The notes below the pieces were generated by a model. That model made no database searches. It saw nothing but the letters and a program-made list of their open reading frames with translations, and was not told the origin of the DNA. 64,000 nt of DNA from JBBWZH01 sp035544115 (GTDB taxonomy: Bacteria; Actinomycetota; Actinomycetes; Mycobacteriales; CADCTP01), in the NCBI GenBank assembly GCA_963714145.1, contig OY970235.1:4030001-4094000 (forward strand), read 5' to 3'. Every line of letters starts with the position of its first letter. Position 1 is the stretch's first letter. The translations under genes and the position numbers were made by a program. Below are positions 8,106-16,437 of the stretch, one piece after another.

Positions 8106-10727
8106 ATGCAGAAGATGTGGAACGTCCCGCTGCTGGCCATCGTGACCGTGCTGGCCGGCCTGCCGGCCGGGACCGCGGCCGCCGGGCCCGGCACCGGCAC
8201 GGCAGCCCCGAAGACGCTGGTGGTCGACCTGGGCCAGCGCACCGGGCCGGTCAGGCACGGCGGCAACGGCGTCCTCTACGGGGTCAGCGACCCCGGCGTC
8301 CCGAGCGACAACCTGCTGCAGCCGTTGAAGATCCGGGCGATCGCCGGCAAGGCACCCGACGGCGAGCAGCACCCCAACGGCGACACGCTGGTGGTGGCCG
8401 ACCAGTTCGTCCGCACCGGTGGCCAGGACATCCACGTCTACCTGCAGGACTTCTATCCGCACTGGCCGTACGACGACCTCGGCTTCGCCGACTACCTGCC
8501 CAAGATCGAAGCGATGGCGCACAAGATCGCCGTGCACCCGCAGCGGCGGCACTTCGTCTACGTGCCGTTCAACGAGCCGGACTGGATCTGGTACGGCCTG
8601 AGCAACGGCGACCCGGCGGCCTACGCCCGCGGTCGGGACCGTTTCCTCGCCGACTGGACGACCGCCTTCCGCACGATCCGGGCGATCGATCCCGGCGCCC
8701 GCATCGCCGGCCCGAACGAGGCCTTCTACGACCGCCGGTTCCTGCCCGAGTTCTTCGCCTACGCCAAGGCCAACGGCGTGCTGCCGGACGTCATGACCTG
8801 GCACGAACTGCCGACGCTGCAGCTGGAGCGGTACCGGCAGAACTACGCCGACTTCCGGGCGCTGGAGCGCGGCGTCGGCATCGGCCCGCTGCCGGTCAAC
8901 ATCAACGAGTACGCCGGCCGGCGCGACCTGAGCGTCCCGGGCCGGCTGCTGCAGTGGGTGACGGTCTTCGAGGACACCAAGGTGGACGCTGGCGGCCAGG
9001 CCTACTGGGACGCCGCCGGCAACCTGGCCGGCACCGCGTCCCAGACGAACCTGCCCACCGGCTCCTGGTGGATGTTCAAGATGTACGCCGACATGACCGG
9101 CGACACCGTCGCGGTCACCCCGCCGGTGCTGAACAAGGTCGACACGCTGCAGGGCGTCGCCAGCCTGGACCCGGCGCGGCGGCAGGCGCACGTGCTGCTG
9201 GGCGGGGAGGCCGGGGACGCGGTGGTCGAGGTGCGCGGGGTGGACCGCGCGCTGTTCGGCCGGACCGCGCACCTGACCCTGTCCCGGACCGAATGGAGCG
9301 GCTACGACGCCGACGCCCCGCCGCCGGCGGTGCTGGCCGAGCGGGACGTACCGGTCGGCCGCGACGGCACCGTCCGGGTGCCGGTCGACGGCATGGACGC
9401 GATGGCCGCCTACGAGGTCGTCCTCTCCCCCGGCGGCCACGGGACGGCGGCCCGGGTCGACCTGCCGTGGCGGGCCCGGTACGAGGCCGAGGCCGGCACG
9501 ATCGTGTCCGGGCAGGTCTTCACCCAGGGCACGCCGCAGAACTTCAACGGCTACGCGGCCTCCGGGACTCAGGACGTGGGCAGCCTGAACCGGCCGGACA
9601 GCTCGGTGACGCTGTCGGTGACGGTGCCGCGGACCGGTGCCTACGACGTCGGCATCCTGTACGGGAACCAGTCCGGCGGGCCGGCCCAGCAGGTGCTCAC
9701 CGTGGACGGCGGCCAGGCCCGGTTCGTCGCGTACCCGGTCACGCTGAACTGGCTCTACCGCGCCAGGGCCAACAGCACCGTCCGGCTCACCGCGGGCACG
9801 CACCGGCTGACCCTGGCCACCACCGGGCCGATCGGCACCGCCCGCGGCGAGGTCACCCTCGACCGGGTCGACGTCACCGCGATCACCGCGGCGCCCGACC
9901 GGGTGCGGTACCAGGCCGAGCTGGCGCAGCCGACCGGCGCGGTCTCCTACGGCTACGACCGGGCCGACTCGTCCGGCGCCGGCTACGTCCGGCTCGGCGG
10001 TGGCGGCTCCACCACGTTCGTCGTCTCGGTGCCGGCGAACGGCTACTACGACATCGCGACCCGCTACGGCGCGGCCGGGCGCCGGGGCGGGGTCGCGGCC
10101 CGGCTGACCCTCGACGGCGGCCCGCTCGCCGGGGCGGTGCTGCGCCCGGTGTCCCGCGCGGCGGCCTGGCACACCGCCACCGAACTGGTCTACCTGTCCG
10201 CCGGCGTGCACCGGATCGGCGTCCGGGCGGCGACCTCGGCGCCGGTGCTGCTGGACGAGCTGGCGGTGACCCGGTCGGGCGCGGCGGCGCAGGCCGCGGT
10301 GCGGACCATCGAGGCCGAGGCGGCCGGCAACACGCTGACCGGCCCGGCGACCGTCGAGGCCAATGCCTACGCCTCTGCCGGCGGCACCGTCGCCGGCGTG
10401 GGCGGCACCGGCACCCTGACCCTGAACGGGATCACCGCCCGCCGTGCCGGGCAGTACACCCTGGTCGTCCACTACGCGAACGACGACCGGGTCGGCGGCC
10501 ACGCCTACAACACGAACATCATCTCCCGGGCGACCGACATCGCCGTCAACGGCGGGGCCGCGCAGCGGGTCTGGTTCCGCAACACCTGGGACTGGAACAA
10601 CATCTGGTCCATCGGGATCCCGGTGACGCTGCGGGCCGGCGCCAACACGATCACGCTGTCCCGCGCCGACGGCCTCGCGCCCGTCTTCGACAAGCTGGAG
10701 GTTGCCCAGACCCGCCTCACCCGCTGA
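8106..10727 (+). CDS. Secreted clan GH-A-like glycoside hydrolase with C-terminal carbohydrate-binding modules
   Basis: A secreted protein of 873 residues; the signal peptide ends near AGLPAGTAAA. The ATG at 8106 has GAGGAG 6 bases upstream, better spaced than the ATG at 8100. Residues ~35-330 look like a clan GH-A barrel: VYVPFNEPDW places a candidate acid/base at Glu157 and PVNINEYAG a candidate nucleophile at Glu268, as in GH39/GH5-like enzymes. Residues ~455-600, ~600-725 and ~735-873 are three CBM35/CBM6-like beta-sandwich modules, each opening with an (A/R)YEAE, RYQAE or TIEAE motif. I cannot assign the exact GH family or substrate. The shared operator suggests co-regulation with the alpha-galactoside operon, perhaps releasing sugars for it from plant polymers. 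Confidence 0.75.
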   Translation: MQKMWNVPLLAIVTVLAGLPAGTAAAGPGTGTAAPKTLVVDLGQRTGPVRHGGNGVLYGVSDPGVPSDNLLQPLKIRAIAGKAPDGEQHPNGDTLVVADQFVRTGGQDIHVYLQDFYPHWPYDDLGFADYLPKIEAMAHKIAVHPQRRHFVYVPFNEPDWIWYGLSNGDPAAYARGRDRFLADWTTAFRTIRAIDPGARIAGPNEAFYDRRFLPEFFAYAKANGVLPDVMTWHELPTLQLERYRQNYADFRALERGVGIGPLPVNINEYAGRRDLSVPGRLLQWVTVFEDTKVDAGGQAYWDAAGNLAGTASQTNLPTGSWWMFKMYADMTGDTVAVTPPVLNKVDTLQGVASLDPARRQAHVLLGGEAGDAVVEVRGVDRALFGRTAHLTLSRTEWSGYDADAPPPAVLAERDVPVGRDGTVRVPVDGMDAMAAYEVVLSPGGHGTAARVDLPWRARYEAEAGTIVSGQVFTQGTPQNFNGYAASGTQDVGSLNRPDSSVTLSVTVPRTGAYDVGILYGNQSGGPAQQVLTVDGGQARFVAYPVTLNWLYRARANSTVRLTAGTHRLTLATTGPIGTARGEVTLDRVDVTAITAAPDRVRYQAELAQPTGAVSYGYDRADSSGAGYVRLGGGGSTTFVVSVPANGYYDIATRYGAAGRRGGVAARLTLDGGPLAGAVLRPVSRAAAWHTATELVYLSAGVHRIGVRAATSAPVLLDELAVTRSGAAAQAAVRTIEAEAAGNTLTGPATVEANAYASAGGTVAGVGGTGTLTLNGITARRAGQYTLVVHYANDDRVGGHAYNTNIISRATDIAVNGGAAQRVWFRNTWDWNNIWSIGIPVTLRAGANTITLSRADGLAPVFDKLEVAQTRLTR

Positions 10728-10742
10728 GCCACACCGGTTGCG

Positions 10743-10774
10743 GGCCCACCCGTTGCGGGGGCAGCGGGTGGGCC
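10743..10774. terminator. Bidirectional hairpin terminator between convergent genes
   Basis: GGCCCACCCG at 10743-10752 pairs perfectly with CGGGTGGGCC at 10765-10774 over a 12-nt loop. It sits between the stop of the plus-strand glycosidase (10727) and the stop of the minus-strand MarR gene (10779), so it can end both transcripts. Confidence 0.7.
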
Positions 10775-10778
10775 GGCG

Positions 10779-11219
10779 TCAGCTCCGTTCGTCGAGTGCC
10801 TGCAGGACCCGCAGGAAGACCTGCCGGTCCGCGGCGGGCAGCTGGCTCAGGAACCGCTCCTCCGCCTGCCGGATCCCCCGCCGCACCCTGGTGTGCAGCC
10901 GGCGCCCGGCCGGGGTGAGCGCGAGCAGGTGCACCCGCCGGTCGGCCGGGTCGGGTTCCCGCCGGATGAAGCCGCGCTCCTGGAGATCGTCGAGCACCCC
11001 GATGATCCGGGTCTTGTCGGCTCCGATCGCCCGGGCCAGCGCGGCCTGGGTGCGCTGTGGCGTGCGGTCGAGCGCGGTCAGCACGATGTAGCCCCACATC
11101 GACACGCTCTGCGCGGCGAGGATCGGCTGCTCGGCAGCGATGAGCTCCCGGCTCAGCCGCGCGACCATGGCGGCGAGGTCGGGCCGATCCACCTCTGGCT
11201 GCGATGCCTCACCGGCCAC
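10779..11219 (-). CDS. MarR-family transcriptional regulator
   Basis: A 146-residue winged-helix repressor with a GTG start at 11219. The recognition region RTQAALARAIGADKTRIIGVL and the wing DLQERGFIRREPDPADRRVHLLALT are standard MarR features, with a C-terminal dimerisation helix. It is divergent from a DinB-like gene 52 bp away, which carries CTTAC/GTAAG repeats that could be its operator. Ligand unknown; MarR proteins commonly respond to phenolics or oxidants. Confidence 0.9.
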   Translation of the reverse strand: MAGEASQPEVDRPDLAAMVARLSRELIAAEQPILAAQSVSMWGYIVLTALDRTPQRTQAALARAIGADKTRIIGVLDDLQERGFIRREPDPADRRVHLLALTPAGRRLHTRVRRGIRQAEERFLSQLPAADRQVFLRVLQALDERS

Positions 11220-11271
11220 GGCGACGACCTTACACCTTGACTTACCGTACGCTGGAGCCGATCGTAAGCAG
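11220..11271. promoter_or_regulatory. Divergent promoter/operator between MarR gene and DinB-like gene
   Basis: The 52-bp gap has CTTAC at 11229-11233 and 11241-11245, and GTAAG at 11264-11268, plus a TTGACT (11237-11242) usable as a -35 element. The last CTTAC and the GTAAG form an inverted repeat flanking the probable promoter. This suits autoregulation by MarR but is not proof. Confidence 0.4.
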
Positions 11272-11886
11272 ATGCCTACAATCCTGGATTTCCGCGGCTA
11301 CGACGAGCTGGCCGTGCGGGCGAGCGTGTCGCTGGTCGAGCAGCTGCGGCCCGCCGATCTCGACCGGCCGACACCCTGCGCCGGCTGGCCGGTCGGCACC
11401 CTGCTCGCCCACATGACCGCACAGCACCACGGCTTCGCCGCCTCGGCCGACGGCGGCGGTACGGAGTTGGCGGAGTGGCAGGCCGGCCCGCTGGGCGACG
11501 ATCCGGCGGCCGACTACGCCGCCGCCAGCGCCCGGGTCATCGCCGCCTTCGCGCCGGACGACGTGCTCACCAGGAGGTTCGCGCTGCCCGAGTTCGGCGC
11601 CGGCGTGCAGGTGTCGGGCCGGCGGGCGATCAGCTTCCACTTCATCGACTACGTCGTCCACGGCTGGGACCTGGCCCGGGCGCTCGGGCTGCCGTTCGAG
11701 TTGCCGGCGGACCTGCTGCGGGCGGCGGTCCCGGTCGCCGAGACCGTTCCCGACGGTGCCAGCCGGCTGGCGCCCGGCGCTCCCTTCGCCCCCCGGCTGC
11801 CGGCACCGGCCGGCGGCGACCCGCTGGCGCAGATCCTCACCCTGCTGGGCCGCTCCCCGGCCTGGCCGGCGGCCGGCACCGGCTGA
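11272..11886 (+). CDS. TIGR03086-like metal-binding protein (DinB/maleylpyruvate isomerase superfamily)
   Basis: A 204-residue protein of the mycothiol-dependent maleylpyruvate isomerase/DinB superfamily. It opens DFRGYDELAVRASVSLVEQL, then PTPCAGWPVGTLLAHMTAQHHGF, where His residues usually bind a divalent metal. The later motif YVVHGWDLARALGLPF holds another His typical of the TIGR03086 group. The ATG at 11272 is the first in frame after the divergent MarR promoter. Members of this group are thought to use mycothiol in thiol transfer or isomerisation, but most are uncharacterised. MarR control of a thiol-linked enzyme would fit a stress or detoxification role. Confidence 0.82.
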   Translation: MPTILDFRGYDELAVRASVSLVEQLRPADLDRPTPCAGWPVGTLLAHMTAQHHGFAASADGGGTELAEWQAGPLGDDPAADYAAASARVIAAFAPDDVLTRRFALPEFGAGVQVSGRRAISFHFIDYVVHGWDLARALGLPFELPADLLRAAVPVAETVPDGASRLAPGAPFAPRLPAPAGGDPLAQILTLLGRSPAWPAAGTG

Positions 11887-12195
11887 GTCACCCCGGCCCG
11901 CCGGCCGCCCGGCCCCGGTCGGCGGCGGGTAGCGGGGTGCGCCGCACCGCCCTGATGCCTACCTCCGCGGTGGGTGGCTCGGCTATTGGCCGGGTGGCTG
12001 ATTTTTGGCTGGCGCCGGGTCCGCGGGTCCGGCCGGGTGGCGGGGGTTTGACCGGGCCGGCGCCGGCCGGCCGGGCCCGGTGGCGCAAGTTTGGCCCGGG
12101 TGCCGGGCCGCTCCGAACGGCGCCGCGGCCGCGGCCGTGCCATCGCACATCCGCCGAAGGTGCGGGATGGGCGAACGGTGAAGAGGTGGGCGGGC
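11887..12195. other. Gene-free stretch upstream of the ECF sigma gene
   Basis: About 309 bp without a convincing gene. It includes a long self-complementary GC block around 12053-12080 (centred on GCCGGCGCCGGC) that can fold, and a short T-run at 12002-12006. It should hold the sigma-gene promoter and possibly the terminator of the DinB-like gene, but I cannot fix either. Confidence 0.5.
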
Positions 12196-12846
12196 ATGGG
12201 CGACGTCACGGCAGAGCGGTCCGGAGCAGCCGAGTCTGAAGCAGCCGAGTTCGGAGCAGCCGAGTTCGGTGCAGCCAGGTCCGGAGCAGCCAAGCCCGAC
12301 GCAGCCGAGTCCGGGGCAGCCGAGTCCGGGGCAGCCGAGTCCGAAGTGGACACGCTGCGGTGGATGTACGCCGAGCACGGGGGCAAGCTGCGCAGCATCG
12401 CGCTGCGGTTCACCCAGGGCGACCGGCAGTGGGCCGAGGACGTGGTGCAGGAGACGCTGCTGCGCGCCTGGCGGAACATCGACGCGCTGCGGACCGGCGG
12501 CACGGAGTCGCTGCTGCCGTGGCTGTCCACGGTCGCGCGGCGGGTGGTCATCGACGACCTGCGCCGGCGCCGGACCCGTCCGGTCGAGGTCAGCGACGCG
12601 CCACTGGAGTACCTGGCCGGGGCGGACGAGGTCGACCGGATGCTCGACTCCGTGGTCGTCACCGAGGCGCTGCGGGCACTCTCGCCGGCCCACCGCGAGG
12701 TGCTGGTCCAGACGTACTACCTGGGCCGGACCGTGCAGCAGGCGGCCGACACGCTGGGTCTTCCGGTCGGCACGGTCAAGTCCCGGGTGTACTACGGGCT
12801 GCGGGCGCTGCAACTGGCGCTGCGCGAACGCGGCGTCGACGGCTGA
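12196..12846 (+). CDS. ECF-type RNA polymerase sigma factor with repetitive N-terminal tail
   Basis: A 216-residue sigma-70 family factor. Region 2 is clear (RSIALRFTQGDRQWAEDVVQ, ETLLRAWRNIDAL, then a LLPWLSTVARRVVIDDLRRR stretch), as is region 4 (LSPAHREVLVQTYYLGRTVQ, ADTLGLPVGTVKSRVYYGL). It resembles SigL-like ECF factors. The first ~50 residues are a tail built from 5-residue units such as GAAES, GAAEF and GAAKP, encoded by an approximately 15-bp repeat. I chose ATG at 12196, with AAGAGG upstream; longer in-frame starts exist. No anti-sigma gene follows; the next gene is convergent. Confidence 0.85.
   Translation: MGDVTAERSGAAESEAAEFGAAEFGAARSGAAKPDAAESGAAESGAAESEVDTLRWMYAEHGGKLRSIALRFTQGDRQWAEDVVQETLLRAWRNIDALRTGGTESLLPWLSTVARRVVIDDLRRRRTRPVEVSDAPLEYLAGADEVDRMLDSVVVTEALRALSPAHREVLVQTYYLGRTVQQAADTLGLPVGTVKSRVYYGLRALQLALRERGVDG
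12217..12345 (+). repeat. 15-bp tandem repeat inside the sigma gene (GAAES-type units)
   Basis: Around eight imperfect copies of a unit like GGAGCAGCCGAGTCC, differing at the last codons (tc/tt, ag). The length keeps the reading frame, so copy-number changes would only lengthen or shorten the tail before sigma region 2. Confidence 0.75.
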
Positions 12847-12853
12847 GCCGCCA

Positions 12854-12878
12854 CTCGCCCGCCGGGCGGGCCGGCGAG
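12854..12878. terminator. Hairpin between convergent sigma and EccA-like genes
   Basis: CTCGCC at 12854-12859 pairs with GGCGAG at 12873-12878, with further GC pairing possible inside. It sits in the 46-bp gap between two converging stop codons. Confidence 0.5.
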
Positions 12879-12892
12879 AGCCGGGCCGGCGG

Positions 12893-15800
12893 TCAAGCGC
12901 CGACCGGCTGGGCCGGCAGGTCGGCCGGATGCAGGACGGTCAGGTCCGCAGTGGTCGGCTCGGCCACCGCCATCAGGCGGCCCGCCTGGTTGGCGACCAT
13001 CGTGTCCAGGACCTGGCGGGCGTACCGGCCGTTGCCGAAGCCGGGCCCGCACTCGATGTGCTCGAAGTGGCCCCGCAGGGCAGCGACGGTGGCCGGGGCC
13101 AGCTGGTAGCCGATCGCCGCGGCGTGCCGGTCGACGATGGTGATCAGCTCGTCCGGGCGGTAGTTCTCGAACTCGACCACGGTGGAGAAGCGGGACGCCA
13201 GCCCGGGGTTCGCGGCCAGGAAGTCCCGCATCTCGGCGGAGTACCCGGCCGCGATCACCACCACCTCGTCCCGGTGGTCCTCCATCAGCTTCACCAGCGT
13301 GTCGATGGCCTCCCGACCGAAGTCGGCGCCGGCCGCGCCGGCCCGGGCCAGCGTGTAGGCCTCGTCCACGAACAGCACCCCGCCGCGGGCCCGGTCGAAC
13401 GCGGCCCTGGTGCGCTGCGCGGTCTGCCCGATGTACTCGCCGACCAGGTCGGCGCGGGCCACCTCGACCAGCTGGCCCGAGCCGAGCACGCCGAGCGCGG
13501 CGAGCAGCTCCCCGTACAGCCGGGCCACCGTGGTCTTGCCGGTGCCGGGCGGGCCGGAGAAGATCACGTGCCGGGACAGCGGCGGGGCCGGCAGCCCGGC
13601 CTCGACCCGCCGCCGGACGGCCGCGATCAGGTTGACCAGGTTGGTCACCTCACGCTTGACGTTGCCCAGGCCGACCATGCCGTGCAGCTGCTCGAGCAGC
13701 GCCGGCAACTGGTCGCGGCTGGTGAAGGCGGGCCCGGCCAGGCCGACGTCGACCGGGAGCAGCCGGGTCAGCTCCTCGTCGGTGACGTCGTCCCGGCCGG
13801 TCAGCCGCTCGGCCTGCCGGCCGATCATGTCCTCGAAGACGCCGCGGGCCACCCGTCCGTTGCCGAACGTGGCATCCCGGGCCTGCCGTCCGAAGTGGAC
13901 GGACAGTGCCTCGCGGGTGCCGCCGGCCAGCACGAAGTGGTGCTCCCGGCAGCACCGCTCGACGATCGTCACCAGTTCCTCGTCGGTGTAGCTGGCGAAC
14001 TCGACGGTGCGGGCGAACCGGGACGCCAGGCCGGGGTTGCTGGCCAGGAAGCGGTCCATCTCGGCCGAGTAGCCGGCCGCGATCACCACCACGTCGTCCC
14101 GGTTGTCCTCCATCAGCTTCACCAGCGTGTCGATCGCCTCCCGGCCGAAGTCGGCGCTGCCACCGGCCTCGGCGGCCAGCGTGTAGGCCTCGTCCACGAA
14201 CAGCACGCCGCCGCGGGCCTCGGTGAACCGCTCGGTGGTCTTGATCGCGGTGCCGCCGACGACCTGGGCGACCAGGTCGGCCCGGGCGACCTCGACGACG
14301 TGTCCGGTACGCAGCACGCCGAGCGCGGCCAGGATCCGGCCGTACAGCCGGGCGACCGTGGTCTTGCCGGTGCCGGGCGGCCCGGCGAAGACCAGGTGCC
14401 GGCTCATCGGCGGCACCGGCAGCCCGGCCGCGGCCCGGCGCTGGCCCAACTGCTGCAGGCTGACCAGCGCGGCGACCTCGCGCTTGACCCCGGCCAGGCC
14501 GACCAGCCCGGCCAGTTCGGCGAGCAGCCCGTCCACTGTCTGCTGTGGACTGTCCGAATGCGACTGCTGGTACTCGTCGCGGGCCCGGTTGCCGACGCTG
14601 ATCAGGCCGTCGACGGTGAGCCGGGGGGCCGGCCCGGCCTGCCGCAGCCCGGCGCCGCCGTTGTCGCGCAGCTCGGTGCCGCGCAGCGTGATCGGCTGGT
14701 CGCTGGCCACCTCGACGCCGTCGCCGGTGTTGCCGGCGGCCGTGCAGTCGGTCAGCTGGCCGCGCGAGCCGGCCGCGAACCGCACGCCGGTGCCGGCGCA
14801 GTCACGCACCCGGGTGCCGGTGAGCGAGACCTCCCCGTCCCGGCCGGCCAGCACGCCGCCGGTGCGCCCGCCGCTGATCTCGCAGCCGTGCAGCGTGACC
14901 GTGCCGCCGGCCTCGGCCAGTACGGCCACGTCGTCGCTGCCGGCCAACTGGCAGCCGTGCAGCTCCAGGCTGCCGCCCGCGGCGGCGCGCGCCGACGCGT
15001 ACCGGGTGTCGGCGAACGACGAGTCCGCCACCCGGCCGCGGCCGTTCTCGCCGGCCAGCAGGGCGTGCCCGCCGCAGCCGGTGACCCGCAGGTTGCGCAG
15101 CACCGGGCTGGCGCCGGACCAGACCCGGACGCCGTGCTGCCGGGCGGCGCTGATCCCGATGCCGTCGAAGGTACCGGCCGAGCCCTCGGTCACCAGCACC
15201 GCGGCGTCCGCGCAGCCGGAGATCGTGCCGCCGGTGAAGACCGGGTCGCTGCCGCCGTCGACCAGCACGCCGCCGACCGGGGTGTCGTCGATCGTGCAAC
15301 CCTCGAAGCTGCCGCGGGACCGGCCGGTGACCCGCACGCCATGGCCGCGCGGCCGGCGGACCACCGTGTTGCGGACGACCGGCTCGGCGCCGCCGGCCAG
15401 CAGGATCCCGTCGCCGGCGGTGTCGCTGATCTCGCAGCCGTCCAGGGTGCCGCGCGCCCCGGTAACGTAGACGCCGGCGTCGGACACCTGCTGGATCCGG
15501 GTGCCGATGAACCTGGTGCTGGCCCGCTTCTCCAGCGCCACCGCGGGGCCGGTGGTGCGGGCGATCTCGCCGCCGTGCACGGTGCCCCGGCCGCCGTCGG
15601 TGCCGCAGATCCCGTTGCCGGACACGTCGCTGATCACGCAGTCGCGCAGCACCGGGTCGGCGCCGGACCGGATCACCACCGCGCTCGCGCCCAGCCCCTG
15701 GAACGTGCAGCGGTCGACCGCCCCGGTGGCGTCCTCGATCGCCACCAGCCCGGCGCCGGCCGGGTTGGTGACCAGGCAGTCGGCGAGCACCAGCGACGCC

Positions 15801-16162
15801 CCGTTGCGCAGGAACACCGCCGCCGGCGCCTCGGCCCGCAGCTCGCAGCCGTCCAGCCGGAGCCGGCCGGTGCCGACGTCCACGGTCGGCTTGGCGGCGT
15901 CCCGGTTGGCCAGCACCAGGCCGGCCAGGGTGGCCACGTCGGTGCCCATCACCAGCGCCGGGCCGTCGGCGCCGGTGACCGTGACGCTGCCCCGGCCCGC
16001 GCTGGCGGTGATCGTGACCGGGGCGTCCAGGTACAGCGTCTCCCGGTACTCGCCCGGCCGCACGCTGATGATCGAGCCGCTGCCGGCGGAGCGCAGCGCG
16101 TCCGAGATGCGCCGGTGGCAGCCCGGCTCGGTGGGCGAGACCTCCAGTACGCGCCGGCTCAC
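12893..16162 (-). CDS. EccA-like ESX accessory ATPase: parallel beta-helix fused to two CbbX-type AAA+ domains
   Basis: A 1089-residue cytoplasmic protein. Residues ~1-560 are a right-handed parallel beta-helix: more than twenty short repeats of the form (V/L)xDCxIxxxxGxGVxV, beginning with a CASH-type entry (ISDALRSAGSGSIISVRPGEYRE, split here as signature only). Two CbbX-family AAA+ modules follow, with Walker A GPPGTGKT near residues 591 and 869, Walker B GGVLFVDEAYTLA, and sensor AAGYSAEM. EccA of classical ESX systems has a TPR domain plus one such AAA+ module; here a beta-helix replaces the TPRs and the motor is doubled. GTG at 16162 has AGGAGGAACC just upstream. It closes the T7SS operon and probably unfolds or delivers substrates. 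Confidence 0.85.
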   Translation of the reverse strand: MSRRVLEVSPTEPGCHRRISDALRSAGSGSIISVRPGEYRETLYLDAPVTITASAGRGSVTVTGADGPALVMGTDVATLAGLVLANRDAAKPTVDVGTGRLRLDGCELRAEAPAAVFLRNGASLVLADCLVTNPAGAGLVAIEDATGAVDRCTFQGLGASAVVIRSGADPVLRDCVISDVSGNGICGTDGGRGTVHGGEIARTTGPAVALEKRASTRFIGTRIQQVSDAGVYVTGARGTLDGCEISDTAGDGILLAGGAEPVVRNTVVRRPRGHGVRVTGRSRGSFEGCTIDDTPVGGVLVDGGSDPVFTGGTISGCADAAVLVTEGSAGTFDGIGISAARQHGVRVWSGASPVLRNLRVTGCGGHALLAGENGRGRVADSSFADTRYASARAAAGGSLELHGCQLAGSDDVAVLAEAGGTVTLHGCEISGGRTGGVLAGRDGEVSLTGTRVRDCAGTGVRFAAGSRGQLTDCTAAGNTGDGVEVASDQPITLRGTELRDNGGAGLRQAGPAPRLTVDGLISVGNRARDEYQQSHSDSPQQTVDGLLAELAGLVGLAGVKREVAALVSLQQLGQRRAAAGLPVPPMSRHLVFAGPPGTGKTTVARLYGRILAALGVLRTGHVVEVARADLVAQVVGGTAIKTTERFTEARGGVLFVDEAYTLAAEAGGSADFGREAIDTLVKLMEDNRDDVVVIAAGYSAEMDRFLASNPGLASRFARTVEFASYTDEELVTIVERCCREHHFVLAGGTREALSVHFGRQARDATFGNGRVARGVFEDMIGRQAERLTGRDDVTDEELTRLLPVDVGLAGPAFTSRDQLPALLEQLHGMVGLGNVKREVTNLVNLIAAVRRRVEAGLPAPPLSRHVIFSGPPGTGKTTVARLYGELLAALGVLGSGQLVEVARADLVGEYIGQTAQRTRAAFDRARGGVLFVDEAYTLARAGAAGADFGREAIDTLVKLMEDHRDEVVVIAAGYSAEMRDFLAANPGLASRFSTVVEFENYRPDELITIVDRHAAAIGYQLAPATVAALRGHFEHIECGPGFGNGRYARQVLDTMVANQAGRLMAVAEPTTADLTVLHPADLPAQPVGA

Positions 16163-16437
16163 CGCAGGTTCCTCCTCGTCTGATCGCCGGCCGGTCGGCC
16201 AGCCAAGGTGCTTCCGTCGCCGCCCCGGGTCGGCCACGCCGCGCCGGGCCGGCGCGGGTCGGTCCGGGCCGGGCTCGGTCGGCGCGGGTCGGGCCGGTCT
16301 GGGCCGGCACTGCTCGGACCGGTCTGGGCCGGCGCGGGTCGGGTCGGTCCGGGCCGGCGCGGGTCGGTCTGCCGGCGCGGTCGGTCCGGGCCGGCGCGGG
16401 TCGGTCTGGGCCGGCACGGCTCGGGCCGGTCGTTCGG
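16163..16437. repeat. Tandem GC-rich repeats upstream of the EccA-like gene
   Basis: A 275-bp gap filled from about 16230 on with imperfect repeats built from GGGCCGGCGCGGGTCGGTC and close variants. Minus-strand frames stay open through it (giving Arg/Pro/Asp/Ala strings) but no homology is seen, and the RBS-supported GTG at 16162 makes it a leader or spacer rather than coding sequence. Confidence 0.7.

Noticed and set aside
12269..16183. A 1304-codon plus-strand frame over the sigma and EccA-like region
   Set aside because: It is an alternative-frame reading of the sigma gene continued antisense through the beta-helix/AAA+ gene; no domain is recognisable.
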